From Wansuia hejianensis (GTDB lineage: Bacteria > Bacillota > Clostridia > Lachnospirales > Lachnospiraceae), in the NCBI RefSeq assembly GCF_014337215.1, contig NZ_CP060635.1, positions 1,315,501 to 1,379,500 of the forward strand: a stretch of DNA of 64,000 nt. Direction: 5' to 3'. Below, piece after piece: positions 25,103 through 32,494 of the stretch (positions within the stretch are counted from its first letter, which is position 1; each line of letters opens with the position of its first letter). The notes beneath the pieces were generated by a model. It was not told the DNA's origin and searched no databases. It was given only the letters and a program-made list of their open reading frames with translations. Position numbers and translations under genes: made by a program.

Positions 25103-25111
25103 ATTATATCA
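25103..25111 (-). promoter_or_regulatory. Possible galE promoter, extended -10
   Basis: TGATATAAT on the minus strand is a TGnTATAAT element overlapping the aroE stop codon. No good -35 is visible. It lies about 160 bp before galE. Confidence 0.35.
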
Positions 25112-25981
25112 CGGCAGGCCAATTTGAGAAGCCCCAAATTCTCTCGCCAGTGCTTGATACATAATCTCCAACGGCGCCTTCTTGCCTGTCCAGAGTTCAA
25201 AGTTCAGAGCACCCTGATGAACCAGCATTCCCATACCGGTAACTATCCTGGCTCCCCGTCTCTCTGCCTCCTGTAGAAACAGCGGGCGCTCCGGATTAAA
25301 TACTACATCACACACCACCATCCGGTCTGTCACTGTATCATAAGCGATATCCGGTTTCCTGCCGCTGTCCGGATACAACCCCACACAGGTCGCCTGGATC
25401 AGGATATCTGTCCCTTCCGGAATCCTGGCCTGTTCCGTCCACGGACAGAATTCCGCCTCTGCCCCGGTTTTCCGGCCGATCAGCCCCGCCAGCTCTTCTC
25501 CGCGGCCTACATCCCGGTTCAACACAGTGATATGCTCCGCCCCGGCAAGAGCACACTCGACGCCGATTGCCCGCGCAGCTCCTCCTGCTCCCAGAAGGGT
25601 GATCCTCTTGCCCTCCGGTTTAATCCCATCTCTTTTCAACGACAGCACAAACCCTTTTCCGTCCGTATTTTCACCGGTCCATTTTCCGTTCCGGCACACG
25701 ACCGTGTTCACCGCTCCTATGATTTCCGCTGCCGGAGTCAGGCAGTCCAGATATGGGATGACCGCTGTTTTATGTGGCATGGTCAGATTATACCCCTTCA
25801 TGCCGAATGCCTTCGCCCCTTTCACCGCAGCCTCCAGGTCTTCCTTCTTCACACGCAGAGTCAGATACCGGTAATTCAGACCCAGCGCTTCATAGGCGGC
25901 TTCCTCCATCACTCCCGTAGGATTGCCGTCCACCGGATCACCGAACACTGCCGTCAGTTCCGCACGATAATTTTTCTCCAT
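25109..25981 (-). CDS. aroE: Shikimate dehydrogenase
   Basis: A 290-residue enzyme reducing 3-dehydroshikimate with NADPH in aromatic amino acid synthesis. The shikimate-binding Lys-Asp pair is in NLTMPHKTAVIPYLD and ENTDGKGFVLSL, the NADP site is LLGAGGAARAIGVE, and the C-terminal GMGMLVHQGALNFELWTG segment is diagnostic. The start is set by AAAGGG ahead of ATG; the longer open frame upstream contains the promoter. Quinate/shikimate dehydrogenase (YdiB-like) activity cannot be excluded. It stands apart from other aro genes. Confidence 0.93.
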   Translation of the reverse strand: MEKNYRAELTAVFGDPVDGNPTGVMEEAAYEALGLNYRYLTLRVKKEDLEAAVKGAKAFGMKGYNLTMPHKTAVIPYLDCLTPAAEIIGAVNTVVCRNGKWTGENTDGKGFVLSLKRDGIKPEGKRITLLGAGGAARAIGVECALAGAEHITVLNRDVGRGEELAGLIGRKTGAEAEFCPWTEQARIPEGTDILIQATCVGLYPDSGRKPDIAYDTVTDRMVVCDVVFNPERPLFLQEAERRGARIVTGMGMLVHQGALNFELWTGKKAPLEIMYQALAREFGASQIGLP

Positions 25982-26032
25982 AGAATTGTCCCTTTCCAAC
26001 CGCTCTGCTCTTAACGGAGCTGTCTGATTTTT

Positions 26033-26041
26033 ATTATACCA
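26033..26041 (-). promoter_or_regulatory. Probable aroE promoter, extended -10
   Basis: TGGTATAAT on the minus strand fits TGnTATAAT and lies 52 bp before the aroE start. The -35 is poor. It is divergent from the redox operon promoter about 100 bp away. Confidence 0.5.
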
Positions 26042-26135
26042 CACAGCTCTCCTCCTGCCTATCTTTCTCATGGCACATACGGCACTCTCCATTCCCAGGG
26101 CCATGACTGGTTTTGATATTTATTTTCATATTTGC

Positions 26136-26164
26136 TTGACATTCATTACTGTAACATATATAAT
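26136..26164 (+). promoter_or_regulatory. Consensus promoter of the redox operon
   Basis: TTGACA, exactly 17 bp, TATAAT: a perfect housekeeping sigma-factor match. It lies about 55 bp before the first gene. A promoter this strong normally needs repression, and a perfect inverted repeat covers its spacer and -10. Confidence 0.85.
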
Positions 26165-26173
26165 TACAGTAAT
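26145..26173. promoter_or_regulatory. Inverted-repeat operator over the redox promoter
   Basis: ATTACTGTAA and TTACAGTAAT form perfect 10-bp arms around a 9-bp centre that contains most of the -10. The half-site TTACAG recurs just downstream in TTGTTACAGATG. The Rrf2 regulator encoded last in the operon is the likely ligand. Confidence 0.7.
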
Positions 26174-26216
26174 AACTGAAATAATAATTGTTACAGATGA
26201 AAGGAGAAGACAACTC

Positions 26217-27581
26217 ATGGACAAATATGATATGATTGTAATCGGATTCGGAAAAGCAGGCAAAACCCTGGCGGGAAAATACGCAGCAGAGGGCAAAACT
26301 GTAGCCGTCATTGAGAAGGATGACAACATGTACGGAGGGACCTGTATCAACGTCGGCTGCATTCCTTCTAAAACTCTCGTGCGCTACTCTCAGTCCGCCA
26401 TGCGCCACCCGGACAGGGCCTTTGAGGAAAAGGCCAAATTCTATCAAAAAGCAATAATGGAAAAACGCCGCGTTACTTCCATGCTCAGAGATAAAAACTT
26501 TCACAAGCTGGATGATCTGGAACTGGTAACCGTCATTCATGGCGAAGCTTCTTTCACAGCTCCCCACCGGCTGGAAGTGCGGCAAAACGGCCTGATTCTG
26601 GAACTGGAGGGAGAAAAAATCATCATCAATACAGGGGCATCGCCGGTCATCCTGCCCATTCCAGGTGTAGAAAACCATCCATTCATATACACCAGCGCTT
26701 CCCTGATGGATCTGCCCGAACTGCCCAGAAGGCTGATTATTGTTGGCGGCGGCTATATCGGACTGGAATTTGCTTCCATGTACAGCGGTTTCGGCAGTGA
26801 AGTGACCGTACTCCAGGATAGTAAGACATTGATTCCCAGAGAGGACCGGGATATCGCTGAAGCGATTCAGGCTTCACTGGAATCAAAGGGCGTTACCTTC
26901 TGCCTGGGCGCTGAGATTCATTCTATCACTGCCGATGGTCCCTGCGCCTCCGTCCACTTTGACTGGAACGGGAAACCACATCTGCTGCAGGGAGAAGCTG
27001 TACTGCTGGCCACGGGCAGAAAACCTAACACCGCAGCTTTGCGCCTTGAGAATGCCGGAATTAAAACCTCTGCCAGAGGTGCCATCGCTGTCGACGAGAA
27101 CCTGCGGACTTCCGTCCCGGACATATGGGCTGTAGGTGACGTCAACGGCGGACAGCAATTCACCTACGTTTCCCTGGATGATTCACGTATCGTTTGGTCC
27201 GGCCTGCACGGCGGAAGCTATAACCGGGAAGCGCGCAAAGCCGTTCCCTACAGCGTATTCCTCTCCCCCACCTACTCGAGAGTCGGGCTGAACGAACAGG
27301 AAGCAGAGGCTGCCGGTTACAACGTTAAAATTAGCAGGCTTCCGGTATCCGCCATCCCAAAAGCACATGTGCTCGGCAAGACCACCGGCCTGTTAAAAGC
27401 AGTGATTGACCGTAACACAGATAAAATCCTGGGAGCCATGCTCTTCTGTGAAGACTCTCACGAAATGATTAATATCGTAAAGCTTGCCATGGATCTGGAT
27501 GCACCTTATCAGCTTTTGAGAGACCAGATTTTCACCCATCCTACCATGAGCGAATCACTGAATGACTTATTTGCCAACTAA
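26217..27581 (+). CDS. Pyridine nucleotide-disulfide oxidoreductase (RclA/MerA-like flavoprotein)
   Basis: A 454-residue flavoprotein. The FAD site is VIGFGKAGKTLAGKYA, the redox-active pair is Cys43/Cys48 (GGTCINVGCIPSK), the NAD(P)H site is IIVGGGYIGLEFAS, the second FAD segment is DIWAVGDVNGG, and the C-terminal HPTMSESLNDLF carries the His/Glu dyad. It most resembles YkgC/RclA proteins, which are less specific than lipoamide dehydrogenase or mercuric reductase. There is no N-terminal heavy-metal domain. It leads an operon with a thioredoxin-like lipoprotein and a membrane Fe-S protein, suggesting it feeds or drains electrons for a disulfide system. AAGGAG lies 10 bases upstream. Confidence 0.88.
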   Translation: MDKYDMIVIGFGKAGKTLAGKYAAEGKTVAVIEKDDNMYGGTCINVGCIPSKTLVRYSQSAMRHPDRAFEEKAKFYQKAIMEKRRVTSMLRDKNFHKLDDLELVTVIHGEASFTAPHRLEVRQNGLILELEGEKIIINTGASPVILPIPGVENHPFIYTSASLMDLPELPRRLIIVGGGYIGLEFASMYSGFGSEVTVLQDSKTLIPREDRDIAEAIQASLESKGVTFCLGAEIHSITADGPCASVHFDWNGKPHLLQGEAVLLATGRKPNTAALRLENAGIKTSARGAIAVDENLRTSVPDIWAVGDVNGGQQFTYVSLDDSRIVWSGLHGGSYNREARKAVPYSVFLSPTYSRVGLNEQEAEAAGYNVKISRLPVSAIPKAHVLGKTTGLLKAVIDRNTDKILGAMLFCEDSHEMINIVKLAMDLDAPYQLLRDQIFTHPTMSESLNDLFAN

Positions 27582-27599
27582 ATATAAGGAGAACGTATT

Positions 27600-28244
27600 A
27601 TGAAAAAAGTGATCATGCCTGCAGCTTTGCTGCTCATCCTCATTCTTGCCCTGGCAGGCTGTGGAACAGGGGGGGCTGGTTCCGCAGGCTCCCCGTCTCA
27701 ATCTGATACCTCCTCTGAATCTGCTGCATCCAGCCAGACTTCCGGATCAGATTCTTCCAGCCAGGCTGCCTCCGGTTCTTCTGAGAATACTTCCGCTTCT
27801 GAAGGCGGGCTTCTGGGAACCTTCGAGACCACGGACCTGGCCGGCAATCCCATCAGCCAGGAGTTATTCACCCAGTCAGACCTGACTATGGTAAATATCT
27901 GGGCTACCTACTGCCGGCCATGTCTGCAGGAAATGCCATACCTGGCCGAACTGTCTGACGAATATCAGGATAAAATGCAGATTGTAGGAATCATCAGCGA
28001 CGTGACCGAACCGGAAGACGAAACCGCCGCCCTGATCATTGACCAGACCGGTGCGGATTACACCCATCTGCTCATCTCACAGGATCTGTATGATAATTAT
28101 CTTTCCCAGGTACAGGTGGTGCCTACCACTATTTTTCTGGACCGGGAAGGCAACCAGGTCGGAAAGGTATATGCAGGAGCACACGACAAGGCGGGCTGGA
28201 AAAAAATCATTGATGAAATGCTGGAGAAGGTAAATGAAGCGTAA
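27600..28244 (+). CDS. TlpA/ResA-like thioredoxin-fold lipoprotein
   Basis: A 214-residue exported protein. The signal peptide ends in lipobox LAGC with the lipidated Cys at position 21, followed by about 55 residues of Ser/Ala/Gln linker and a thioredoxin fold with Cys105 and Cys108 (WATYCRPCLQEMPYL). The cis-Pro is in VVPTTIFLDREG. It acts on the outer face of the membrane, reducing or transferring disulfides. AGGAGA 8 bases ahead supports the start. The stop overlaps the small CXXC gene. Confidence 0.92.
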   Translation: MKKVIMPAALLLILILALAGCGTGGAGSAGSPSQSDTSSESAASSQTSGSDSSSQAASGSSENTSASEGGLLGTFETTDLAGNPISQELFTQSDLTMVNIWATYCRPCLQEMPYLAELSDEYQDKMQIVGIISDVTEPEDETAALIIDQTGADYTHLLISQDLYDNYLSQVQVVPTTIFLDREGNQVGKVYAGAHDKAGWKKIIDEMLEKVNEA

Positions 28245-28380
28245 TCATAGAAGATGGATTTGGGCAGGCCTTGCGGTTCTTGCCCTCCTGTTCCTGGCCA
28301 TTGGAATTGCCAGGGGCGAAGTCACCACCGTGTTTCAAAAAGCGGTGAATATTTGCATGGAGTGTATCGGAATTGGTTAA
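28234..28380 (+). CDS. 48-residue CXXC membrane peptide (CD1871A-like)
   Basis: A 48-residue protein starting inside the end of the preceding gene (11-bp overlap) with GGAG 7 bases upstream. It has a basic start (MKRNHRR), one membrane helix (WAGLAVLALLFLAIGIA) and a C-terminal tail with Cys41-Met-Glu-Cys44 followed by IGIG. The amphipathic stretch VTTVFQKAVNICMECIGIG resembles the clostridial family named after CD1871A. A thiol pair next to the membrane surface, between a thioredoxin-like lipoprotein and a NapH-like protein, suggests an electron-relay role; this is inference. Confidence 0.85.
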   Translation: MKRNHRRWIWAGLAVLALLFLAIGIARGEVTTVFQKAVNICMECIGIG

Positions 28381-29254
28381 ATTATTCAGACGTTTTAGCA
28401 GGCGGCTGCGCCTATGGATACAGATCCTGTTCGCTGCGGTCACTAATGGCTATCTGCTGGGATTTGTAAAAGGAAAAATCTATACGGGCCCTTCTAAGGC
28501 CCTGTGCCTGCCGGGCCTGAACTGCTACTCCTGTCCGGGAGCCCTTGGGTCCTGTCCCATCGGTTCCCTTCAGGCAGTTCTCGGAAGCCGCAATTACCGT
28601 TTTTCTTTCTATGTCATCGGTTTCCTGATGCTGGCCGGCTCTCTGTTCGGAAGATTTATCTGCGGCTGGCTGTGCCCCTTCGGCCTGATCCAGGACCTGC
28701 TCTATAAAATACCGTTTATAGGCAAACGGAAAAACCTTCCGGGTCACCGGATTCTGGTCTGGCTGAAATATGTGATCCTGGGAGTCTTCGTAATCTTCCT
28801 GCCCCTGGCGGCTACCGATTTCCTCGGCCAGGGCAGGCCCTGGTTCTGCCAGTACATCTGTCCCAGCGGCACCCTGATGGCCGGACTTCCTCTGGTAATC
28901 ACGAATGAACCGCTGCGGGCCGCCATCGGCTTCCTGTTTTCCTGGAAAATGGCGGTTTTAGTGCTCATTGTAGTGCTCTCTGCTTTTATCTACAGGCCTT
29001 TTTGTAAATATCTTTGTCCTCTGGGGGCAATTTACAGCCTATTCAACGGCGTGTCCCTGTACCGCCTGGATGTGGACGAATCCAAATGCATTCACTGCGG
29101 AAAATGCCAGAAGACCTGTAAAATGGACATTCCAGTATGGAAAACGCCCAATAGCCGGGAATGTATCCGCTGCCGCGAATGCATACAGGCCTGCCCGACA
29201 CAGGCCATCAGCAGCAGGCTGGGGAAAAAGGAGGTAAAAAAACGTGACGAGTGA
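28373..29254 (+). CDS. NapH/CcoG-like membrane Fe-S protein
   Basis: A 293-residue protein with about five membrane helices and many cysteines. CLPGLNCYSCPGALGSCPIG lies near the N-terminus, two CxxxCP motifs follow helices (CGWLCPFG, CKYLCPLG), another is CQYICPSG, and the C-terminus has two ferredoxin motifs (CIHCGKCQKTC and CIRCRECIQACP). Relatives carry electrons between quinols or ferredoxin and extracytoplasmic partners. The start appears to be TTG, GGAG 9 bases upstream, overlapping the previous gene by 8 bp. The stop overlaps the regulator by 11 bp, so the operon is tightly coupled. Confidence 0.9.
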   Translation: MVKLFRRFSRRLRLWIQILFAAVTNGYLLGFVKGKIYTGPSKALCLPGLNCYSCPGALGSCPIGSLQAVLGSRNYRFSFYVIGFLMLAGSLFGRFICGWLCPFGLIQDLLYKIPFIGKRKNLPGHRILVWLKYVILGVFVIFLPLAATDFLGQGRPWFCQYICPSGTLMAGLPLVITNEPLRAAIGFLFSWKMAVLVLIVVLSAFIYRPFCKYLCPLGAIYSLFNGVSLYRLDVDESKCIHCGKCQKTCKMDIPVWKTPNSRECIRCRECIQACPTQAISSRLGKKEVKKRDE

Positions 29255-29657
29255 ATTTGCGATCGGAGTACATGCTCTCGTCTATCTCAACCATAAAAAC
29301 GAAACCCTGTCCAGTGAATTACTGGCAGAAAACATCTGCACGAACCCAGCCCGTATCCGCAAGGTGATGGCCAAGCTGAAGACCGGCGGGCTGATCGTGA
29401 CGCAGGAAGGCTTAAAGGGCGGTTACCGTATCGGAAAGCCCGCGGAGGATATCACGCTGAAATCTGTCTGTGAAGCACTCCGGGAGGATATCGTGAAAGC
29501 CTCCTGGAAATCTGGGAACGCCGACATGGAATGCCTGGTGGCTTCAGGTATGGCCGGTATTATGGATGATCTGTACGGAGACCTGAACGCCCTGTGCATG
29601 GATCATCTGGCAACAATCACAATTGCCGATATTGACCGGAAGATTTTCGGAAAATAA
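29244..29657 (+). CDS. Rrf2-family transcriptional regulator
   Basis: A 137-residue protein with the Rrf2 winged helix (FAIGVHALVYLN, ELLAENICTNPARIRKVMAKLKTGGLI, GLKGGYRI). Unlike IscR or NsrR it lacks the three clustered cysteines; Cys residues occur at ENICTN, SVCEAL, MECLV and ALCMD, so a thiol-based rather than Fe-S sensing mode is possible. GTG start with GGAGG 9 bases upstream. Being last in the operon with a strong inverted repeat at the promoter, it is probably the autorepressor. Confidence 0.88.
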   Translation: MTSEFAIGVHALVYLNHKNETLSSELLAENICTNPARIRKVMAKLKTGGLIVTQEGLKGGYRIGKPAEDITLKSVCEALREDIVKASWKSGNADMECLVASGMAGIMDDLYGDLNALCMDHLATITIADIDRKIFGK

Positions 29658-29665
29658 ACGGGGGT

Positions 29666-30448
29666 CTATACCTGCAGCAAATTCCTGTATAGTTCCAGAT
29701 CCAAGTCTTTATATACATTAAAAATGACTTTCTCTATACTGCTGTCACCCGCCAGATAGTCTCTGACTGCTGTGACGGCGGTTTCTGCCGCTTTTCTGTT
29801 GGGAAAATGAAAGACCCCTGTGGAAATGCAGCAAAACGCGATGCTCTTGCATCCATTTTCTACGGCAAGTTCCAGGCACGAGCGGTAGCAAGAGGCCAAC
29901 AGACCGCAATCCCGCTCCGTGACCCTGCCATAGACGGCCGGACCCACAGTGTGCAGGACATATCTGGCAGGAAGATTAAAGGCCGGGGTGATTTTGGCTT
30001 TTCCCACTTCCTCCTCATGGCCCTGCTCTCTCATGAGCCTGTCACAGGCCAGCCTCAGTTGAATACCGCTCCTGGAATGTATGAGGTTGTCGATGCAGGA
30101 ATGAAGCGGCTGAAAACAGCCCAGCAAAGCGCTGTTGGCCGCATTGACAATCGCATCCGCCTTCAGCGTCGTAATATCTCCCTGCCAGAGTACCATCCTT
30201 CCTCCCGGCTGGACCGGCGGCAGCGTCCTGCCATCCACTACACCCCTTTGCTCGCTCTCTTCTCCCAGATATTCATCCTGAAGTTTTAAGAATTCTTCAT
30301 TAACCGGCATGGGTGGGCGGACATTCATCAGGCTGCGCAGCAAATCCTCCTGATTTTCCTGAGTATTGGGTATTACAACACCCTGATATTGGGAATCCTC
30401 CGCCAACAGTCTTTTGATCAGATATACTCTTTTTTCTTCATGGGTCAC
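29666..30448 (-). CDS. Zn-dependent macrodomain protein-ADP-ribose hydrolase
   Basis: A 260-residue macrodomain. WQGDITTLKADAIVNAANSALLGC binds ADP-ribose, and GCFQPLHSCIDNLIHS provides the Cys and His ligands of the zinc-containing class found beside class-M sirtuins. The phosphate loop is AFCCISTGVFHFP. Characterised relatives remove ADP-ribose that the partner sirtuin puts on a lipoylated carrier protein. The first 75 residues form the helical N-terminal extension of this class. Its ATG overlaps the sirtuin stop (ATGA). It is convergent with the Rrf2 gene, only 8 bp away. Confidence 0.92.
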   Translation of the reverse strand: MTHEEKRVYLIKRLLAEDSQYQGVVIPNTQENQEDLLRSLMNVRPPMPVNEEFLKLQDEYLGEESEQRGVVDGRTLPPVQPGGRMVLWQGDITTLKADAIVNAANSALLGCFQPLHSCIDNLIHSRSGIQLRLACDRLMREQGHEEEVGKAKITPAFNLPARYVLHTVGPAVYGRVTERDCGLLASCYRSCLELAVENGCKSIAFCCISTGVFHFPNRKAAETAVTAVRDYLAGDSSIEKVIFNVYKDLDLELYRNLLQV

Positions 30449-31314
30449 AGCGCTGCCACCTCCTGTTCCTCCGCGCCGGCGCCGGATATCTTTCCTTTCG
30501 CCAGCTTTTCTAACACGTCAGCTATATCTTCATCCACACAGAGTGACCGGCCCTTCAGCTCCTCCGGCGCCCATGACTGGCCCTGATTCAGGCAGACGTA
30601 GAAGGCATTCTTCCAGCGGCCGGTCATCTGCCAGAAGGGGTATTTAATAATCCCCGGCGTGTTCATTCCGACCCCCAGTTCCAGAAACAACACCTTTTTC
30701 TGACTGTTCTTTTCCAGGAATCTTCTGTACCGCTCTTCCGCCCTGCACCATGATTCATCTTCTACAAAATGACCGTCACGTCTGAGATTTACCTCCATAT
30801 TCCCGCCGCACACAGGGCATTTGGGAATGAGAGCCACCGGTATCCTGCAATCCTTTTGGTGTGCCACCATAGCCCGCACCTCAGCCTCATTCCCGTACAG
30901 CCTTCTATGACAGGCGTACGCACACTGGAACAGCCCGTAATCCCCCTGCACGGCAAAGATTCTCTCCGGATCAAATCCGGCCAGCCAAAACTGGTGATCT
31001 ACGTTCGTAGTAATTACAAAATAATTTTTATCCTTCACCAGTTCCAACAGCTCCAAATAGGCTTTCCCGGCCTGCTGCCCATACCGGTTGCAGTATATAT
31101 GCCTGCTCCAGTAAGCCCACTTTTCCTCTTGTGTAGCAAAAGGATAAAATCCGGCCGAGTACATATCCGTCATGTGATAACGCCGGATAAAATCGGAGAA
31201 GTATTTCTGAAACCTTTCCCCTCCATAGGTTAAACCAGCCGCCGCAGACATTCCGGCGCCGGCGCCGATCACAACCGCTTCAGCGCGTCCAAGCACTTCC
31301 TTCAACGTCCCCAT
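30445..31314 (-). CDS. Class M sirtuin (SirTM) protein ADP-ribosyltransferase
   Basis: A 289-residue sirtuin fold. NAD motif GAGAGMS is at residues 17-23, ITTNVDHQF replaces the usual TQNID, and FAVQGDYG has Gln where deacetylase sirtuins have the catalytic His, as reported for SirTM transferases. A structural zinc site is suggested by FQCAYAC and PKCPVCGGNM. It probably ADP-ribosylates a protein target rather than deacetylating. Studied SirTM loci include a GcvH-like lipoyl carrier and a ligase; neither is present here. It is coupled to the macrodomain gene. Confidence 0.92.
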   Translation of the reverse strand: MGTLKEVLGRAEAVVIGAGAGMSAAAGLTYGGERFQKYFSDFIRRYHMTDMYSAGFYPFATQEEKWAYWSRHIYCNRYGQQAGKAYLELLELVKDKNYFVITTNVDHQFWLAGFDPERIFAVQGDYGLFQCAYACHRRLYGNEAEVRAMVAHQKDCRIPVALIPKCPVCGGNMEVNLRRDGHFVEDESWCRAEERYRRFLEKNSQKKVLFLELGVGMNTPGIIKYPFWQMTGRWKNAFYVCLNQGQSWAPEELKGRSLCVDEDIADVLEKLAKGKISGAGAEEQEVAAL

Positions 31315-31351
31315 GTTCCTTCCGCCTTTCTATGAATTTCCAGAACTCCGC

Positions 31352-31385
31352 TTGCAAAATCCTTTTTACAGTATATAATTATACT
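31352..31385 (+). promoter_or_regulatory. HxlR gene promoter with overlapping palindrome
   Basis: Plus strand TTGCAA, 16 bp, TATAAT. AGTATATAATTATACT (31370-31385) covers the -10 and has perfect 6-bp AGTATA/TATACT arms. The same region contains a minus-strand TATAAT facing the sirtuin gene, so one bound protein could affect both. Confidence 0.55.
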
Positions 31386-31436
31386 TAAGAGTTACATATA
31401 TCTATACACCCTTAAAAATACTCAGGAGGCGATACC

Positions 31437-31763
31437 GTGAATCCAGAAAAGAAAATACCTGACTGTCCCGTAGAAATGACCCTACAGCTGATCGGCGACA
31501 AATGGAAAGTGCTGATCATCCGTGATCTGATGACAGGAACGAAACGATTTAATGAACTCATGCGCTCAGTGACCGGCATCACCCAGAAGGTTCTGACCAG
31601 CCACCTGCGCGCCATGGAAGCCGATGGGCTTCTCAGCAGAAAAGTATATCCCGAAGTACCCCCCAGAGTTGAATACACTCTGACAGAGACCGGGCTCAGC
31701 CTGAAACCGATTCTCGATTCCATGTCTCTCTGGGGTGCTAATTACAAAAAAAACCTGGCCTGA
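31437..31763 (+). CDS. HxlR-family transcriptional regulator
   Basis: A 108-residue winged-helix regulator: CPVEMTLQLIGDKWKVLIIRDLMTGTKRFNELMRSVTGI then TSHLRAMEADGLL and VEYTLTETG. The N-terminal Cys before the first helix is the conserved redox-sensing residue of YodB/HypR-type members. GTG start with AGGAGG 7 bases upstream. It is divergent from the sirtuin gene and convergent with a flavin/pyridoxamine-oxidase-like gene, a usual HxlR target type. Confidence 0.92.
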   Translation: MNPEKKIPDCPVEMTLQLIGDKWKVLIIRDLMTGTKRFNELMRSVTGITQKVLTSHLRAMEADGLLSRKVYPEVPPRVEYTLTETGLSLKPILDSMSLWGANYKKNLA

Positions 31764-31783
31764 TCTGCCCGCGGAGCCGGAAA

Positions 31784-32179
31784 TTAAAATTCATAAGGCG
31801 GATTACCGTTAAAATCAGCAATCACACCATGGGGATCTTCCAGATAGAACACCTCGAAAATAGGATTATCTGCAGTCTGATACTGGCCTTTGACAATCGG
31901 ATTAGCCATGCAGGCCTCTTTTATCTCACGGTTGTTTTCAAATACCGCTTTTCCGTGAAGACGCAGCCATGCATAAGAAGCGTCAGAAATGCTGACCTCA
32001 ATTTCCGGATTGGCCTGCATGTCTTTATAGACATCCTTCTGATTGTTCGTGCAGAACCACAGCTTCCCATCCCTTTCAAGGGCAAACATGAACGGACGGC
32101 ATTTTGCTTTCCCGTCTCTTCCCACTGTTGCCAGATACTGCACCGGGTTAGCCTGCAAAAAATCTACTACTCTTTTCAT
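31784..32179 (-). CDS. Pyridoxamine 5'-phosphate oxidase-like FMN-binding protein
   Basis: A 131-residue split-barrel protein. VVDFLQANPVQYLATVGRDGKAKCRPF, LWFCTNNQKDVYKDMQANP and a GKAVFENNREIKEA segment fit the small PPOX-like family with FMN or F420-type cofactors. Such proteins are often reductases of unknown substrate. The start follows AAGGAGG 8 bases upstream. Its promoter region contains a CACTTTAAAGTG palindrome that could bind the neighbouring HxlR protein. No vitamin B6 genes are nearby. Confidence 0.85.
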   Translation of the reverse strand: MKRVVDFLQANPVQYLATVGRDGKAKCRPFMFALERDGKLWFCTNNQKDVYKDMQANPEIEVSISDASYAWLRLHGKAVFENNREIKEACMANPIVKGQYQTADNPIFEVFYLEDPHGVIADFNGNPPYEF

Positions 32180-32259
32180 CTCAAATTCCTCCTTCATGGA
32201 AATATGCAAACGATTGTTCCTTTGATTCCATCATAGTTCAAAAGAATTTGATTTAAAAG

Positions 32260-32280
32260 TACGCACTTTAAAGTGGGGTA
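32260..32280. promoter_or_regulatory. Candidate HxlR operator upstream of the PPOX-like gene
   Basis: A perfect 12-bp palindrome CACTTTAAAGTG (32264-32275) sits inside a looser dyad TAC...GTA. It lies about 85 bp before the PPOX-like start, downstream of a minus-strand TATAAT near 32300. Confidence 0.45.
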
Positions 32281-32494
32281 GGCACTTCCTGGTATTATAG
32301 TATCTAAAAAATACTGGCTCCTATTATGATCAAAAAGCTGCTGTCCGTGAATAACTGCCCAGGCTGAAGCCAAACGAACCGATTGCGCAGGGAACACGGA
32401 GACTGGGCAGACAAAATAAGAATTGTACAGAGTGCGCTATATTCAGACTGCCTCAGACACTGCTGTCAAAAACTATTTCCATCATATGGCCCTT
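32281..32494. other. Intergenic region without a supported gene
   Basis: Apart from the possible -10 near 32300, nothing convincing was found between the PPOX-like promoter and the end of the MerR-family gene. Confidence 0.4.
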
